From: CAZMCT01 sp964564785
GTDB lineage: Bacteria; Planctomycetota; Phycisphaerae; UBA1845; Fen-1342
Direction of reading: 5' to 3'
Assembly: GCA_964564785.1 (NCBI GenBank)
Contig: CAZMCT010000043.1
Location: forward strand, 1 to 27,835
DNA length: 27,835 bases
The position numbers were made by a program, and so were the translations under genes. Below, piece after piece: positions 14,648-22,464 of the stretch; position 1 is the first letter of the stretch, and each line of letters starts with the position of its first letter. The notes under the pieces were generated by a model. It was not told the DNA's origin, made no database searches, and saw only the letters and a program-made list of their open reading frames with translations.

Positions 14648-15702
14648 GCCTTCCTCCGTTCCGCGGCTCCTCCCGCAGTGTACCGCGGCGAGCGGCCGGC
14701 GGACAGCGAATCCCCGCCACGCACCGCGTACACCCCGAGCACGTCCCACAGCGTAGCCGGAAGAACCGCGCCGCCCAAATGGCCGAGGGGGCCGGCGGCC
14801 CCGTTCGCCACGACTTTCAGCCAGCCACCCGTCTTGCGGAGACGCTCGAGAAGGTAGGCGGCGGGTGCCCAGTACGGCTCGCGGAAAACCCGGTGCAGCC
14901 GGCAGCCGGCCGCCCTCACGAGCAGCCGGAGCGCGGCCGGGGAGAAAAAGAACAGGTGCTCGGGCAAGTTATACAGGTGCCAACGGACGCCGCTGAGGCG
15001 CGCGCAGAGCGAGGTAACGTCGCCCGTTGAGATGGCCAGGACACCGCCGGGCCGCAAGCCTCGTCCCGCCGCCGCAAGCACGCCCGCGGGGTCGCGCAGG
15101 TGCTCGAGCACGTCCCAAAGCGCGATGCAGTCCCAGACGGCCGTGCCGAAGTCGCGGCCCTCGACGGCGCCGCGCTCGACGTCGAGACCGCGTGCGCGGG
15201 CCTGCTCGGCGGCCCAGGCACAGACCTCGACGCCGCGCACCTGCCAGCCGCGTTGCCGCGCTTCGTGCAGAAACACGCCCGGGCCGCAGCCGAGCTCGAG
15301 CAGTCGCAAATCCGTTCCCCCACGGTCGCGGCTCGGCGCATCGCTGGCACGCTGCGGAGGTCGCGGAGCGGCCGTCCGGCCATGGGGACCGCTAGCCTCT
15401 GTCCGGCGCGGCTGCGCCGCCGGGATCGTGCCACGCACCAGGCGCTCGATGCGGCGCAGTCGCCCGCGGGCGGTCCGGGCGACACCGGCCTCGAGCGCGG
15501 CGTAGTCCTCGTAACCTTTGGGCGCGAGCGGCGAGCGGAAGTAGCTCTCGTCGTAAAAGACGGCGGGGTCGAACGGCGGCCAGTCCCACCATTGCAGTCC
15601 GCAGCGCGGGCAGCGATGCAGCGGCGTGCCGTCCGGCAATCGTAATCCGGCCCGCGGAGCGGAACCGCAGGCGATGCACATCCGTGGAGCGCCGGCCGGC
15701 AT
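14644..15702 (-). CDS. SAM-dependent methyltransferase with N-terminal zinc ribbon
   Basis: A 352-residue class I methyltransferase. The N-terminus has two CxxC knuckles (MCIACG, C9/C12, and RCPRCG, C31/C34), as in a family that modifies surface-sugar or natural-product precursors. The SAM-binding motif I is LELGCGPGVFL at 135-145; ALWDVLEHLRDPAGVL (motif post-II, DxLEH) and LRPGGVLAIST follow. Residues 90-121 are low complexity (Pro/Arg/Ala) and correspond to a copy of the interspersed palindromic element, inserted without breaking the frame. The start ATG shares a base with the TAA of panB (TAATG), and the stop overlaps the next gene. The substrate is unknown. Confidence 0.85.
   Translation of the reverse strand: MPAGAPRMCIACGSAPRAGLRLPDGTPLHRCPRCGLQWWDWPPFDPAVFYDESYFRSPLAPKGYEDYAALEAGVARTARGRLRRIERLVRGTIPAAQPRRTEASGPHGRTAAPRPPQRASDAPSRDRGGTDLRLLELGCGPGVFLHEARQRGWQVRGVEVCAWAAEQARARGLDVERGAVEGRDFGTAVWDCIALWDVLEHLRDPAGVLAAAGRGLRPGGVLAISTGDVTSLCARLSGVRWHLYNLPEHLFFFSPAALRLLVRAAGCRLHRVFREPYWAPAAYLLERLRKTGGWLKVVANGAAGPLGHLGGAVLPATLWDVLGVYAVRGGDSLSAGRSPRYTAGGAAERRKA
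15343..15436 (-). repeat. Palindromic element copy inside the methyltransferase gene
   Basis: On the minus strand, CGTGGCACGATCC followed by GGCGGCGCAGCCGCGC matches the left end of the 14022-14126 element (GTGGCACGGTCC, GCGGCGCAGCCGCGC). The other end has GCGTGCCA, giving a short inverted repeat CGTGCCA (15427-15433) with TGGCACG (15345-15351). The interior is diverged. It encodes residues about 90-121 of the methyltransferase. Confidence 0.65.
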
Positions 15703-16553
15703 TACTCCCCCTGGCCGGTGACCGGCGATTTCATCGGGTAGGCGTGCTGCGGGCCCGGGTAGCGGCCGGCCATGATGTCCTCGACGTACCTGCGCATCGC
15801 GGCCGCGATTTTGCCGTGCAGGTCGGCGAGGACGGGGACGAAGCGCGGCGGGTGGCCGGGCGACAGCCCCAGCATGTCCTGGGTGACGACGACGTGGCCG
15901 TCGCAGGCGGGTCCCGCGCCGCAGCCGACGACGGGAACGCGGACGGTGCTGACCACGGCCTGGCTGGCCTCGGGGGGGACGGCCTCGAGCAGGAGCAGGG
16001 CGGCACCGGCGGACTCCATGCGGTGGGCGGCGGCGACGAGTGCGGCCAGGGCGTCCGGGTCGCGGGCCTGGGCGCGATAACCGTCGGGAGAAAGGACCTG
16101 CTGGGGGCGCAGGCCGAGGTGCGCGATGGTGGTCAGTCCGGCGGCGGCAAGGCGTTCGACGAGGCGTTCGTCGCCGGGGCCGGCCTCGAGCTTGATGGCG
16201 TCGCAGCCGGCGTACTCGACGAAGCGGCGGGCGGCGGCGAGTGCGGCTTCGTGGCCCGGGGCGACGGCCTCATAGGGCATGTCGCCGATAAGGAAGACGC
16301 GGGGGGCGCCGCGGCGGACGGCCTCCGCCAGGATGAGCATGAGTTCGAGCGGGGCCGGGCGGGTACTCGGATGGCCGAGCAGGACAGTGGCGAGCGAATC
16401 GCCGACAAGAAGGGAGTGGACCCCGGCCGCCTGGGCCAGGGCGGCGGTGGGGAAATCGTAGGCGGTGAGCATGGCGAACTTCTGCCCGGCCGCCTTCATG
16501 CGTCGCAGGACCGGTAAGTCGATGCGATCCGGATTGACGGGGACGGGAATCAT
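15702..16553 (-). CDS. panB: 3-methyl-2-oxobutanoate hydroxymethyltransferase
   Basis: First committed step of pantothenate (CoA precursor) synthesis: transfer of a hydroxymethyl group from methylene-THF to 2-oxoisovalerate to give ketopantoate. The 283-residue length fits PanB. Characteristic stretches are KFAMLTAYDFPTAALAQAAG, LLVGDSLATVLLGH (Mg-binding GDS aspartate), FLIGDMPYE (second Mg aspartate), AIKLEAG (Mg glutamate), IAHLGLRPQ and LLLLEAVPPE (catalytic-region glutamate). The ATG at 16553 lies 18-19 bases after the predicted transcription start; an upstream in-frame start at 16607 would lie inside the promoter. First gene of an overlapping three-gene operon. No panC or panD is nearby. 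Confidence 0.95.
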   Translation of the reverse strand: MIPVPVNPDRIDLPVLRRMKAAGQKFAMLTAYDFPTAALAQAAGVHSLLVGDSLATVLLGHPSTRPAPLELMLILAEAVRRGAPRVFLIGDMPYEAVAPGHEAALAAARRFVEYAGCDAIKLEAGPGDERLVERLAAAGLTTIAHLGLRPQQVLSPDGYRAQARDPDALAALVAAAHRMESAGAALLLLEAVPPEASQAVVSTVRVPVVGCGAGPACDGHVVVTQDMLGLSPGHPPRFVPVLADLHGKIAAAMRRYVEDIMAGRYPGPQHAYPMKSPVTGQGE

Positions 16554-16578
16554 GTAAATGAGGCTCCGCAGGAGCGCA

Positions 16579-16607
16579 TAAGTATGCGACGCGGCGCAGT
16601 TTGCCAA
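16579..16607 (-). promoter_or_regulatory. Sigma-70-type promoter of the panB operon
   Basis: On the minus strand TTGGCA (16607-16602) and TACTTA (16584-16579) are separated by exactly 17 bases. The predicted start of transcription, near 16572, gives a leader of about 18 bases with GGAG upstream of the panB ATG. Confidence 0.6.
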
Positions 16608-16788
16608 GCTGTCGAGCCACAGGGCAAGGATTAGCGGGCGCGGGAGGTGGGTGCGTCCGAAACGGGAAATTGGAGCGTGGGGCAGGAAAGGTGTTCCCCC
16701 GCGACGGATTTGATTTGCATGCTTGTATTAGTGGGCGGCGGCTGACCGCACCCCACCGGAGCGGGACAGAGCGAAAGCGAGGCGTCGC

Positions 16789-16992
16789 ATGAACCCGCTG
16801 AGCATAGCGACAAGCGTGACAGCGATGACACAAGCGCAGGTGCGCACCGCGATTGCCAGCGCGATGACGGAAGTGGCTCGCAGCACGGGTCAGCAGATTG
16901 CGCAACTGGTGGGCGAGACCGCCGAAACCGTTCGGCAGGCGATCCAAGCCACGGTGCCGGCGGAGCCGGGCGGGCTCGATCTGTACGTCTAA
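16789..16992 (+). CDS. Small YjfB-like putative motility protein
   Basis: A 67-residue protein with no signal peptide or membrane segment. It is mostly amphipathic helix: IATSVTAMTQAQVRTAIASAMTEVARSTGQQIAQLVGE, ending PGGLDLYV. The SxxxxMxQAQVxxxxxxAxMxxVxxxxGQQ pattern and the short C-terminal tail resemble the YjfB family, annotated as putative motility proteins. The match is by eye only. The ATG has an AGGCG-type site five to ten bases upstream. It is 73 bp upstream of the GGDEF/HD-GYP gene on the same strand, a context that fits a motility or c-di-GMP link but does not prove it. Confidence 0.6.
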   Translation: MNPLSIATSVTAMTQAQVRTAIASAMTEVARSTGQQIAQLVGETAETVRQAIQATVPAEPGGLDLYV

Positions 16993-17065
16993 AGCGCGGG
17001 CGGGCGAGGGCGGTGAGCGGGGTGTAATCGGCACCGGCCGGCGCCTGGCGATGAATGGAGTGTAA

Positions 17066-18673
17066 GTGGGACACGACCCAGTCGACGTCTGTATCATCGA
17101 GGACGACTCGGGGCAGCGGGGGCTGCTGTTCCGGCGCTTATTGGCTGCGCAGCTCAGCGTGGTCGAGGCGTCGGACGCGCAGAGCGGGCTGGGCCGCGTA
17201 CGGCAGTTGCATCCGCGGGTGGTGATCTGCGATCTGATGTTGCCGGACCTGAACGGCATCGAGCTATGCCGGCAGGTGCGAGCGGACCCGGCGCTGGACG
17301 GGACGTACCTGATCCTGATGACGGCCTGCCAGAACCGGGACGCCAAGCACCAGGCGTTGAATGCCGGGGCGGACGACTACATTGTCAAGCCGTACGACGC
17401 CGAGGAGCTGATCGCGCGGGTACGGAATGGTCTGCGGGTGAGTCGGCTTCAGGAGCGGCTGCGGCGCGCGGCGCTGACGGACGGGTTGACGGGTCTGTGG
17501 AACCACGCGCAGTTCCGCGAGTTGCTGGACCGCGAGTTTGCGCGAACGCGGCGTTACGGGGGCGTGGCGTCGCTGCTGATGATCGACCTCGACCATTTCA
17601 AGGCGGTCAACGACGCGTATGGGCACGAGATCGGAAACCTGGTGCTGGAAGCGACGGCCCGCCACCTGCTCCGGATGGTGCGCGACACGGACGTGGTGGC
17701 CCGCTACGGCGGGGAGGAGTTCGCCGTCATCTGCGCCGAGACGGGGCTGGAGGAGGCCGCCCATCTGGCCGATCGCATCCGGCTGACGACGCCGCTGAAC
17801 GTCGGGGTCCCGTGTTGCCCCGGCGTGTCGGTCACGGCCTCGATCGGCGTGTCGGCGACGACCGATCCGCGGGTGACGTCGGTACGCGACCTGATCGACC
17901 TGGCCGACCAGGCCCTCTACCTGGGCAAGCGGCGGGGGCGCAACCAGGTGGTCCGCGCCGACGAGGTGCGTGACGAGCCGGTGGGGCCGCACCTGGTACA
18001 CAGCGAGGTGGACCGGTTGCAGAAGCAGGTGGTCTCGCTGAGCCTCCAAGCGAAGGAGCTGTGCCTGCAAAGCGTGTGGGCGCTGGTGCAGGCGTTGGAG
18101 GCCCGTGATCGCTACACGGCGTGGCACTCGCGGAACACGACCTTCTTCGCCCAGGGGCTGGCGGAGGCGGCCGGGTTGCCCGCGCCGCTGCGCACCGCTT
18201 TGGCTAACGCGGCCATGCTGCACGACCTGGGCAAGATCGGTGTGCCGGACGAAGTGCTGCAAAGCCCGGGCCCGCTGACCGAGGAGCAGGCGGTGGTGCT
18301 GCGGCAGGTGCCGCTGATGACCTGCAAGATCCTCGAGCCGCTGCGGGTCTTCGAGACCGAGACGCTGATCATCCGGCACCTGCGCGAGCGCTGGGACGGG
18401 ACCGGCTACCCGCTGGGATTGAGCGGGCGGACCATCCCGGTCGGCTCGCGGCTGCTGGCGGTCGCGGAAACCTTCGAGGCCTTGACCAGCGAACGGCCGC
18501 ACCGGGGGCGGATGGAGATCGACGACGCGGTGAGGCTGATCGCGGAGGAGTCCGCGCGGCAGTTCGATCCGCGATTCACCGCGCTGCTGGAGCAGGTGGT
18601 GGCGGCGCAGCGCGAGCGCTGGACGATGCGGATCGCGCGGGCGCGAGCCGAGTTGCTCGAGAAGGACCGCTGA
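17066..18673 (+). CDS. Response regulator with GGDEF and degenerate HD-GYP domains
   Basis: A 535-residue cytosolic c-di-GMP signalling protein. The receiver domain (1-120) has acidic pocket E12-D13-D14, phospho-acceptor D56 (VVICDLMLPD), T86 and K108. The GGDEF domain (130-295) has an intact GGEEF (215-219), DxLTGLxN and an inhibitory RxxD site (R206-D209), so it should be an active, feedback-controlled diguanylate cyclase. The HD-GYP domain (335-525) keeps H354, HDLGK (386-390) and WDGTGYP. However, the usual HP is VP (415-416), the HH before ERWDG is LR (439-440), and the late aspartate is E468. Phosphodiesterase activity is therefore doubtful. Start: GTG with GGAG five bases upstream. No cognate histidine kinase is adjacent. 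Confidence 0.92.
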   Translation: MGHDPVDVCIIEDDSGQRGLLFRRLLAAQLSVVEASDAQSGLGRVRQLHPRVVICDLMLPDLNGIELCRQVRADPALDGTYLILMTACQNRDAKHQALNAGADDYIVKPYDAEELIARVRNGLRVSRLQERLRRAALTDGLTGLWNHAQFRELLDREFARTRRYGGVASLLMIDLDHFKAVNDAYGHEIGNLVLEATARHLLRMVRDTDVVARYGGEEFAVICAETGLEEAAHLADRIRLTTPLNVGVPCCPGVSVTASIGVSATTDPRVTSVRDLIDLADQALYLGKRRGRNQVVRADEVRDEPVGPHLVHSEVDRLQKQVVSLSLQAKELCLQSVWALVQALEARDRYTAWHSRNTTFFAQGLAEAAGLPAPLRTALANAAMLHDLGKIGVPDEVLQSPGPLTEEQAVVLRQVPLMTCKILEPLRVFETETLIIRHLRERWDGTGYPLGLSGRTIPVGSRLLAVAETFEALTSERPHRGRMEIDDAVRLIAEESARQFDPRFTALLEQVVAAQRERWTMRIARARAELLEKDR

Positions 18674-18773
18674 GGGCCGCGGTTCCGCCCGAACTTCCCT
18701 TCGGTTACGCTGCTGCATCGCGGTTGGCGCGACGGAGAGCGAGGCTCCGGCGGCGTCGGCAGTGATGTTGTGC

Positions 18774-18802
18774 TTGCTACTTATTGTAGCCCAGGGTACA
18801 AT
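18774..18802 (+). promoter_or_regulatory. Promoter and candidate operator of the metal importer
   Basis: TTGCTA (18774-18779) and TACAAT (18797-18802) with a 17-base spacer form a strong sigma-70-type promoter. Two inverted repeats lie within it: ATTGTA-N8-TACAAT (18783-18802, containing the -10 box) and GCTAC-N5-GTAGC (18776-18790). A repressor bound here would block RNA polymerase. The predicted transcription start, near 18809, leaves a leader of about 13 bases that contains the GGAGGAG ribosome binding site of the next gene. Confidence 0.65.
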
Positions 18803-18821
18803 CGGCGCTGGAGGAGTCGAC

Positions 18822-19823
18822 GTGGATCGGTTCTGCCGCTGCCGTACCGGGTGGAGCGCTGCCGCCCTGCTGCTTGCGCTGCCGGGGGTGGGGTTGCCGG
18901 GCTGCGAACGGCGGATGGCGGGGCGGTGCGCGGCGGCCCCCCCGTACTCGGTGGTGTGCACGACGGCGATGGTGGCCGATCTGGTTGGACATGTGGCGGG
19001 GGAGCGGGCGCGGGTGCGGACGCTGATCGGGGCGGGCGTGGACCCGCACCTGTACAAGCCCACGCGGAATGACGTCGCGGCCCTGCTGGAAGCCGACCTG
19101 GTCTTCTATAGTGGGCTGCGGCTGGAAGGGAAAATGGCGGACGCGCTGGCGCGGATCGCGCGCAGCGGGCGGCCGACGGTGGCGGTGACCGAGCGGCTGG
19201 AGCCGGAGTACCTGCTGGCGTCGCCTGACACGCCGGGGCACCACGATCCGCACGTGTGGATGGACGTGGCGGCTTGGAGCGCGGCGGTGGACGTGGTGCA
19301 GGCGGCGCTGGCCGGGTACGACCCGCCGCACGCGGCGGAGTACGCCACGCGGGCGGCGGCGTACCGGGCGGAACTGGCGGCGCTGGACGCGTACGTGCGG
19401 GGCGTGGTTGCGAGCATTCCGGAGCGGCAGCGGGTGCTGGTGACGGCGCACGACGCGTTCGGCTACTTCGGGCGGGCGTACGGGCTGAGGGTGTTGGGGA
19501 TCCAGGGACGATCGACCGAGTCGGAGGCGGGGCTGGAGGACATCAACCGGCTGGTGAACCTGCTGGTGGAGCACGGGGTGGGGGCGGTGTTCGCGGAGAC
19601 GAGCGTGGCGGACAGGAACGTGCGGGCACTTCTGGAGGGGGCGGCGGCGCGGGGGCACACGGTGCGGCTCGGCGGCAACCTGTTTTCGGACGCGATGGGG
19701 CCGGCCGGGACGTACGAGGGCACGTACATCGGGATGCTGGATCACAACGCGACGACGATCGCGCGGGCCCTGGGCGGCGACGCGCCGCCGCGCGGCTTCC
19801 GCGGGCTGCTGGCGGCCGAATGA
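18822..19823 (+). CDS. Metal ABC transporter substrate-binding lipoprotein (TroA/ZnuA type)
   Basis: Captures a divalent metal outside the inner membrane for the ATPase/permeases that follow. The start is GTG at 18822, five bases after GGAGGAG; an in-frame ATG at 18762 lies upstream of the promoter. The 333-residue protein has a lipoprotein signal with lipobox LPGC (C28). Metal ligands are H76 (VDPHLYKP), H144 (HHDPHVWMDV), H210 (VTAHDAFGYF) and D290 (NLFSDAMG). A His at the third position is the TroA/ZnuA pattern, whereas strict Mn binders of the PsaA type have Glu there. This suggests zinc, or mixed Zn/Mn. There is no long His-rich loop. First gene of a four-gene cluster. Confidence 0.92.
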   Translation: MDRFCRCRTGWSAAALLLALPGVGLPGCERRMAGRCAAAPPYSVVCTTAMVADLVGHVAGERARVRTLIGAGVDPHLYKPTRNDVAALLEADLVFYSGLRLEGKMADALARIARSGRPTVAVTERLEPEYLLASPDTPGHHDPHVWMDVAAWSAAVDVVQAALAGYDPPHAAEYATRAAAYRAELAALDAYVRGVVASIPERQRVLVTAHDAFGYFGRAYGLRVLGIQGRSTESEAGLEDINRLVNLLVEHGVGAVFAETSVADRNVRALLEGAAARGHTVRLGGNLFSDAMGPAGTYEGTYIGMLDHNATTIARALGGDAPPRGFRGLLAAE

Positions 19824-20011
19824 GGATCGTCACGGAGACACTACGACGCCGAGAACAATGTTCAAAACGCGGATTGACGGATGCAGAATGGTGAACGCAC
19901 AGCGTGCGGCGCGCGTGAACCATCGGCAACGAGTCCTCAGGCACGCAACCGGTCGGTAAGCATCAGCGACTCTTCTCGGAGTCTTTCTGTGGTTTTCTTT
20001 GAGGATGTCGG

Positions 20012-20818
20012 ATGGAGCTGAGCTCGACGCCGCAGCCGGTGGCCACCGGGGCCGAGCACCCCGCGGCCGCTCCGCTTTCGGTGCACGACCTGACGGTCGC
20101 GTATCACCGCAAGCCGGTGCTGTGGGACGTGGATTTCGATGTGCCCGAGGGGCGGCTGGTGGGCGTAATCGGCCCGAACGGAGCCGGCAAGAGCACACTG
20201 CTGAAGGCGGTGCTCGACCTGGTGCCGAAGGCCAGCGGGCGGGTCATGATCTACGGCCGGCCGTATCGCCAGCAGCGGCACCTGGTGGGTTACGTGCCGC
20301 AGCGGGAGAGCGTGGACTGGGACTTTCCCGTGAGTGCGCTGGACGTGGTGACCATGGGCCGTTACGGGCAGATCGGGTGGCTGCGGCCGGTGACGCGCGA
20401 GCACCGCGAGGCAGGTCGGGCGGCACTGGCGCGGGTCGGCATGGCGGATTACGCCGAGCGGCAGATCAGCCAGCTTTCGGGCGGGCAACAGCAGCGGGTG
20501 TTCCTGGCGCGGGCGCTGGCCCAGGATGCGCGGGTGTACCTGATGGACGAGCCGTTCGCGGGGGTCGATGTGGCCACGGAGAAGGCGATCGTGCAGGTCC
20601 TGCACGACCTGCGCTCGGCCGGCAAGACGGTGCTGGTCGTGCACCATGATCTCCAGACGGTGCGCGAGTATTACGACCAGGTACTGCTGATCAACATGCG
20701 GATCGTGGCGCACGGGCCGACGGAGACGACCTTCACGGCCGAAAACCTGCGAAAGACCTACGGCGGGCGGCTGACGCTGCTGGAGGAGGCGGCGCAGGCC
20801 ATTGCACGGCGTGTGTGA
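20012..20818 (+). CDS. Metal ABC transporter ATPase (TroB/ZnuC type)
   Basis: A 268-residue ATPase that powers the importer. Walker A is GPNGAGKST (54-62), the signature is LSGGQQQR (155-162), Walker B is VYLMDEP (D179, E180), and the switch histidine lies in VVHHD (211-212). GYVPQRESVDWDFPVSALDVV is typical of the Mn/Zn ATPase subfamily. The start has GAGGA six bases upstream of the ATG. It is 188 bp after the binding-protein gene (that spacer has only a weak GACTC/GAGTC hairpin, nothing convincing) and 33 bp before the first permease gene. Confidence 0.94.
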   Translation: MELSSTPQPVATGAEHPAAAPLSVHDLTVAYHRKPVLWDVDFDVPEGRLVGVIGPNGAGKSTLLKAVLDLVPKASGRVMIYGRPYRQQRHLVGYVPQRESVDWDFPVSALDVVTMGRYGQIGWLRPVTREHREAGRAALARVGMADYAERQISQLSGGQQQRVFLARALAQDARVYLMDEPFAGVDVATEKAIVQVLHDLRSAGKTVLVVHHDLQTVREYYDQVLLINMRIVAHGPTETTFTAENLRKTYGGRLTLLEEAAQAIARRV

Positions 20819-20851
20819 GAATGTCAGCGCGCGAGAACGGGCGAACGTGAA

Positions 20852-22360
20852 ATGATGAACACCGACCGAGGTGCACCAGCGAAGACGTGGGCGCGGGACC
20901 CGGCGCGGCACGGTGGGTGCAAACAGCGGCCGGCGATTGCTGCCGCGCGTTTTCGCGTTTTCACGTTCTCACCCGCGCGCGTCGCCGCGGGCGTTCTCGT
21001 CCTGGGGGCGCTCGCCGCGCCCGCGGCGGCCACGGCGGACGACAGTCTGAGCTGGAGCCGGGTGGCGCGGGTGTTGCTCCTTCAAGATTACAACACGCGC
21101 GTCGTGGTGGTCGGAGTGGCGCTGCTGGGCATCGCGGCCGGGCTGATCGGGTGTTTCATGCTGCTGCGCGAGCGGGCGCTGCTGGGCGATGCGCTCAGCC
21201 ATGCGACGCTGCCGGGGATCGGGCTGGCATTCATTGCGATGGTCGCGCTGGGCGAGACCGGGAAATCGCTGGCGGGGTTGCTGGTGGGGGCGACGGTCTC
21301 GGGCGTGCTCGGCGTGCTGGCGATTCTGGTGGTGGTGCACTGGACGCGGATCAAGGAGGACACGGCGCTGGGCGTGGTGCTGAGCGTCTTTTTCGGGCTG
21401 GGCGTGGCGATCATGGGACTGATCCAGAACATGGGCGAAGGGCACGCGGCCGGCCTGCAAGCGTTCATCTACGGGAAGACGGCGTCGATGCTGCTGGCCG
21501 ACGCGGTGATGATCGGGGTGGCCGCGCTGCTCAGTGCGGGCGTCTGCCTGGTTCTGTTCAAGGAGTTCACGCTGCTGTGCTTCGATCCGGGGTTTGCGCG
21601 GGCTCAGGGCTGGCCGGTGCTGGCGCTCGACATCGTGATGATGGCCGTGGTCGTGATGGTCACGGTCGTCGGGCTCCAGGCGGTGGGTCTGATCCTGATG
21701 ATCGCGCTACTGGTCATTCCGCCGGCGGCGGCGCGATTCTGGACGCATCACCTGCCGACCATGCTGGCGGTGTCGGGGGCGATCGGAGCGGTAAGCGGCC
21801 TTCTCGGGGCGGCGGCCAGCGCGCTGGCGCCGCGGCTGCCCGCCGGCGCGATCATCGTGGTGGTGGCGGGGGTGCTTTTTGGTGTAAGCCTGCTGTGCGG
21901 GCCGGCCCGGGGCGTGCTGGCGCGGCTGATGACGCAGCGGCGGCTGGCACGCAAGGTGGCGCGTCAGAACCTGCTGCGGGCACTGCACGAGTCGACGGAG
22001 CGCGGGCCGGCAACGGTCCCGTTCGAATCCCTGCTGGCGGCCCGGTCGTGGTCGCCGCGCCAACTGCGGGCCGAGCTCGCGGCCGCCCAGCGCGCGGGGC
22101 TGGTGCGCTGCACGGGCGGGCAATACGCCCTGACGGAACCAGGTGCGGGCGTGGCCCGGCGGGTGACCCGCAATCACCGGCTCTGGGAGCTGTACTTGAT
22201 CACGCACGCGGACATCGCGCCCAGCCACGTGGATCGCGACGCCGACCAAGTGGAGCACGCACTCGAGCCGGCCTTGATCGAGCAGCTCGAAGCGCTGCTG
22301 GCGGACCGCCATCCCGAGCTCGCGAGTCCCCATGTCCTGGATGTGGGGAACAGGGAGTAG
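20852..22360 (+). CDS. Metal ABC permease fused to a DtxR/MntR-like domain (first permease)
   Basis: A 502-residue protein; usual TroC/ZnuB permeases are about 280. Residues 42-62 look like a signal or extra membrane segment. About 80-350 is the permease core, with LLRERALLGDALSHATLPG (104-122) and LILMIALLVIPPAAA. Residues about 365-435 resemble a winged helix (RQNLLRALH, WSPRQLRAELAAAQRAGLV, GQYALTEPG). About 437-497 resembles the DtxR dimerisation/metal domain: NHRLWELYL (H442) and ADQVEHAL (D465, E468, H469), matching MntR H77, E99, E102 and H103 with one E-to-D change. N-terminal MntR ligands D8/E11 appear lost (N, R). The last codons and the TAG stop come from a GGGAACA repeat. The start codon is uncertain; there is no strong ribosome binding site. 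Confidence 0.88.
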   Translation: MMNTDRGAPAKTWARDPARHGGCKQRPAIAAARFRVFTFSPARVAAGVLVLGALAAPAAATADDSLSWSRVARVLLLQDYNTRVVVVGVALLGIAAGLIGCFMLLRERALLGDALSHATLPGIGLAFIAMVALGETGKSLAGLLVGATVSGVLGVLAILVVVHWTRIKEDTALGVVLSVFFGLGVAIMGLIQNMGEGHAAGLQAFIYGKTASMLLADAVMIGVAALLSAGVCLVLFKEFTLLCFDPGFARAQGWPVLALDIVMMAVVVMVTVVGLQAVGLILMIALLVIPPAAARFWTHHLPTMLAVSGAIGAVSGLLGAAASALAPRLPAGAIIVVVAGVLFGVSLLCGPARGVLARLMTQRRLARKVARQNLLRALHESTERGPATVPFESLLAARSWSPRQLRAELAAAQRAGLVRCTGGQYALTEPGAGVARRVTRNHRLWELYLITHADIAPSHVDRDADQVEHALEPALIEQLEALLADRHPELASPHVLDVGNRE

Positions 22361-22394
22361 GGAACAGGGAACAGGGAAAAGGGAACAGGAAACT
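22346..22394 (+). repeat. GGGAACA heptamer array, 7 units, G-quadruplex-capable
   Basis: Seven 7-base units from 22346: GGGAACA, GGGAGTA, GGGAACA, GGGAACA, GGGAAAA, GGGAACA, GGAAACT. The array encodes the last four residues (GNRE) and the TAG stop (22358-22360) of the first permease. Its sequence is that of the minus-strand array at 4876-4931. The rest of the spacer (22395-22464) is a degenerate, CGAGCCACGAGACACTGAG-like low-complexity tract running up to the next start codon. Confidence 0.88.
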
Positions 22395-22464
22395 GAGAGC
22401 GGCCTGACGACGAAACACGAGCCACGAGACACTGAGAACGGGCAACTAGCCACTGACAACCACC

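Noticed and set aside
16554..16607. Longer panB starting at 16607
   Set aside because: That codon lies in the -35 box of the promoter; the extra residues are not part of the PanB family.
18762..18821. ATG start for the metal-binding lipoprotein at 18762
   Set aside because: It lies upstream of a strong promoter, while the GTG at 18822 follows GGAGGAG and gives a clean lipoprotein signal peptide.
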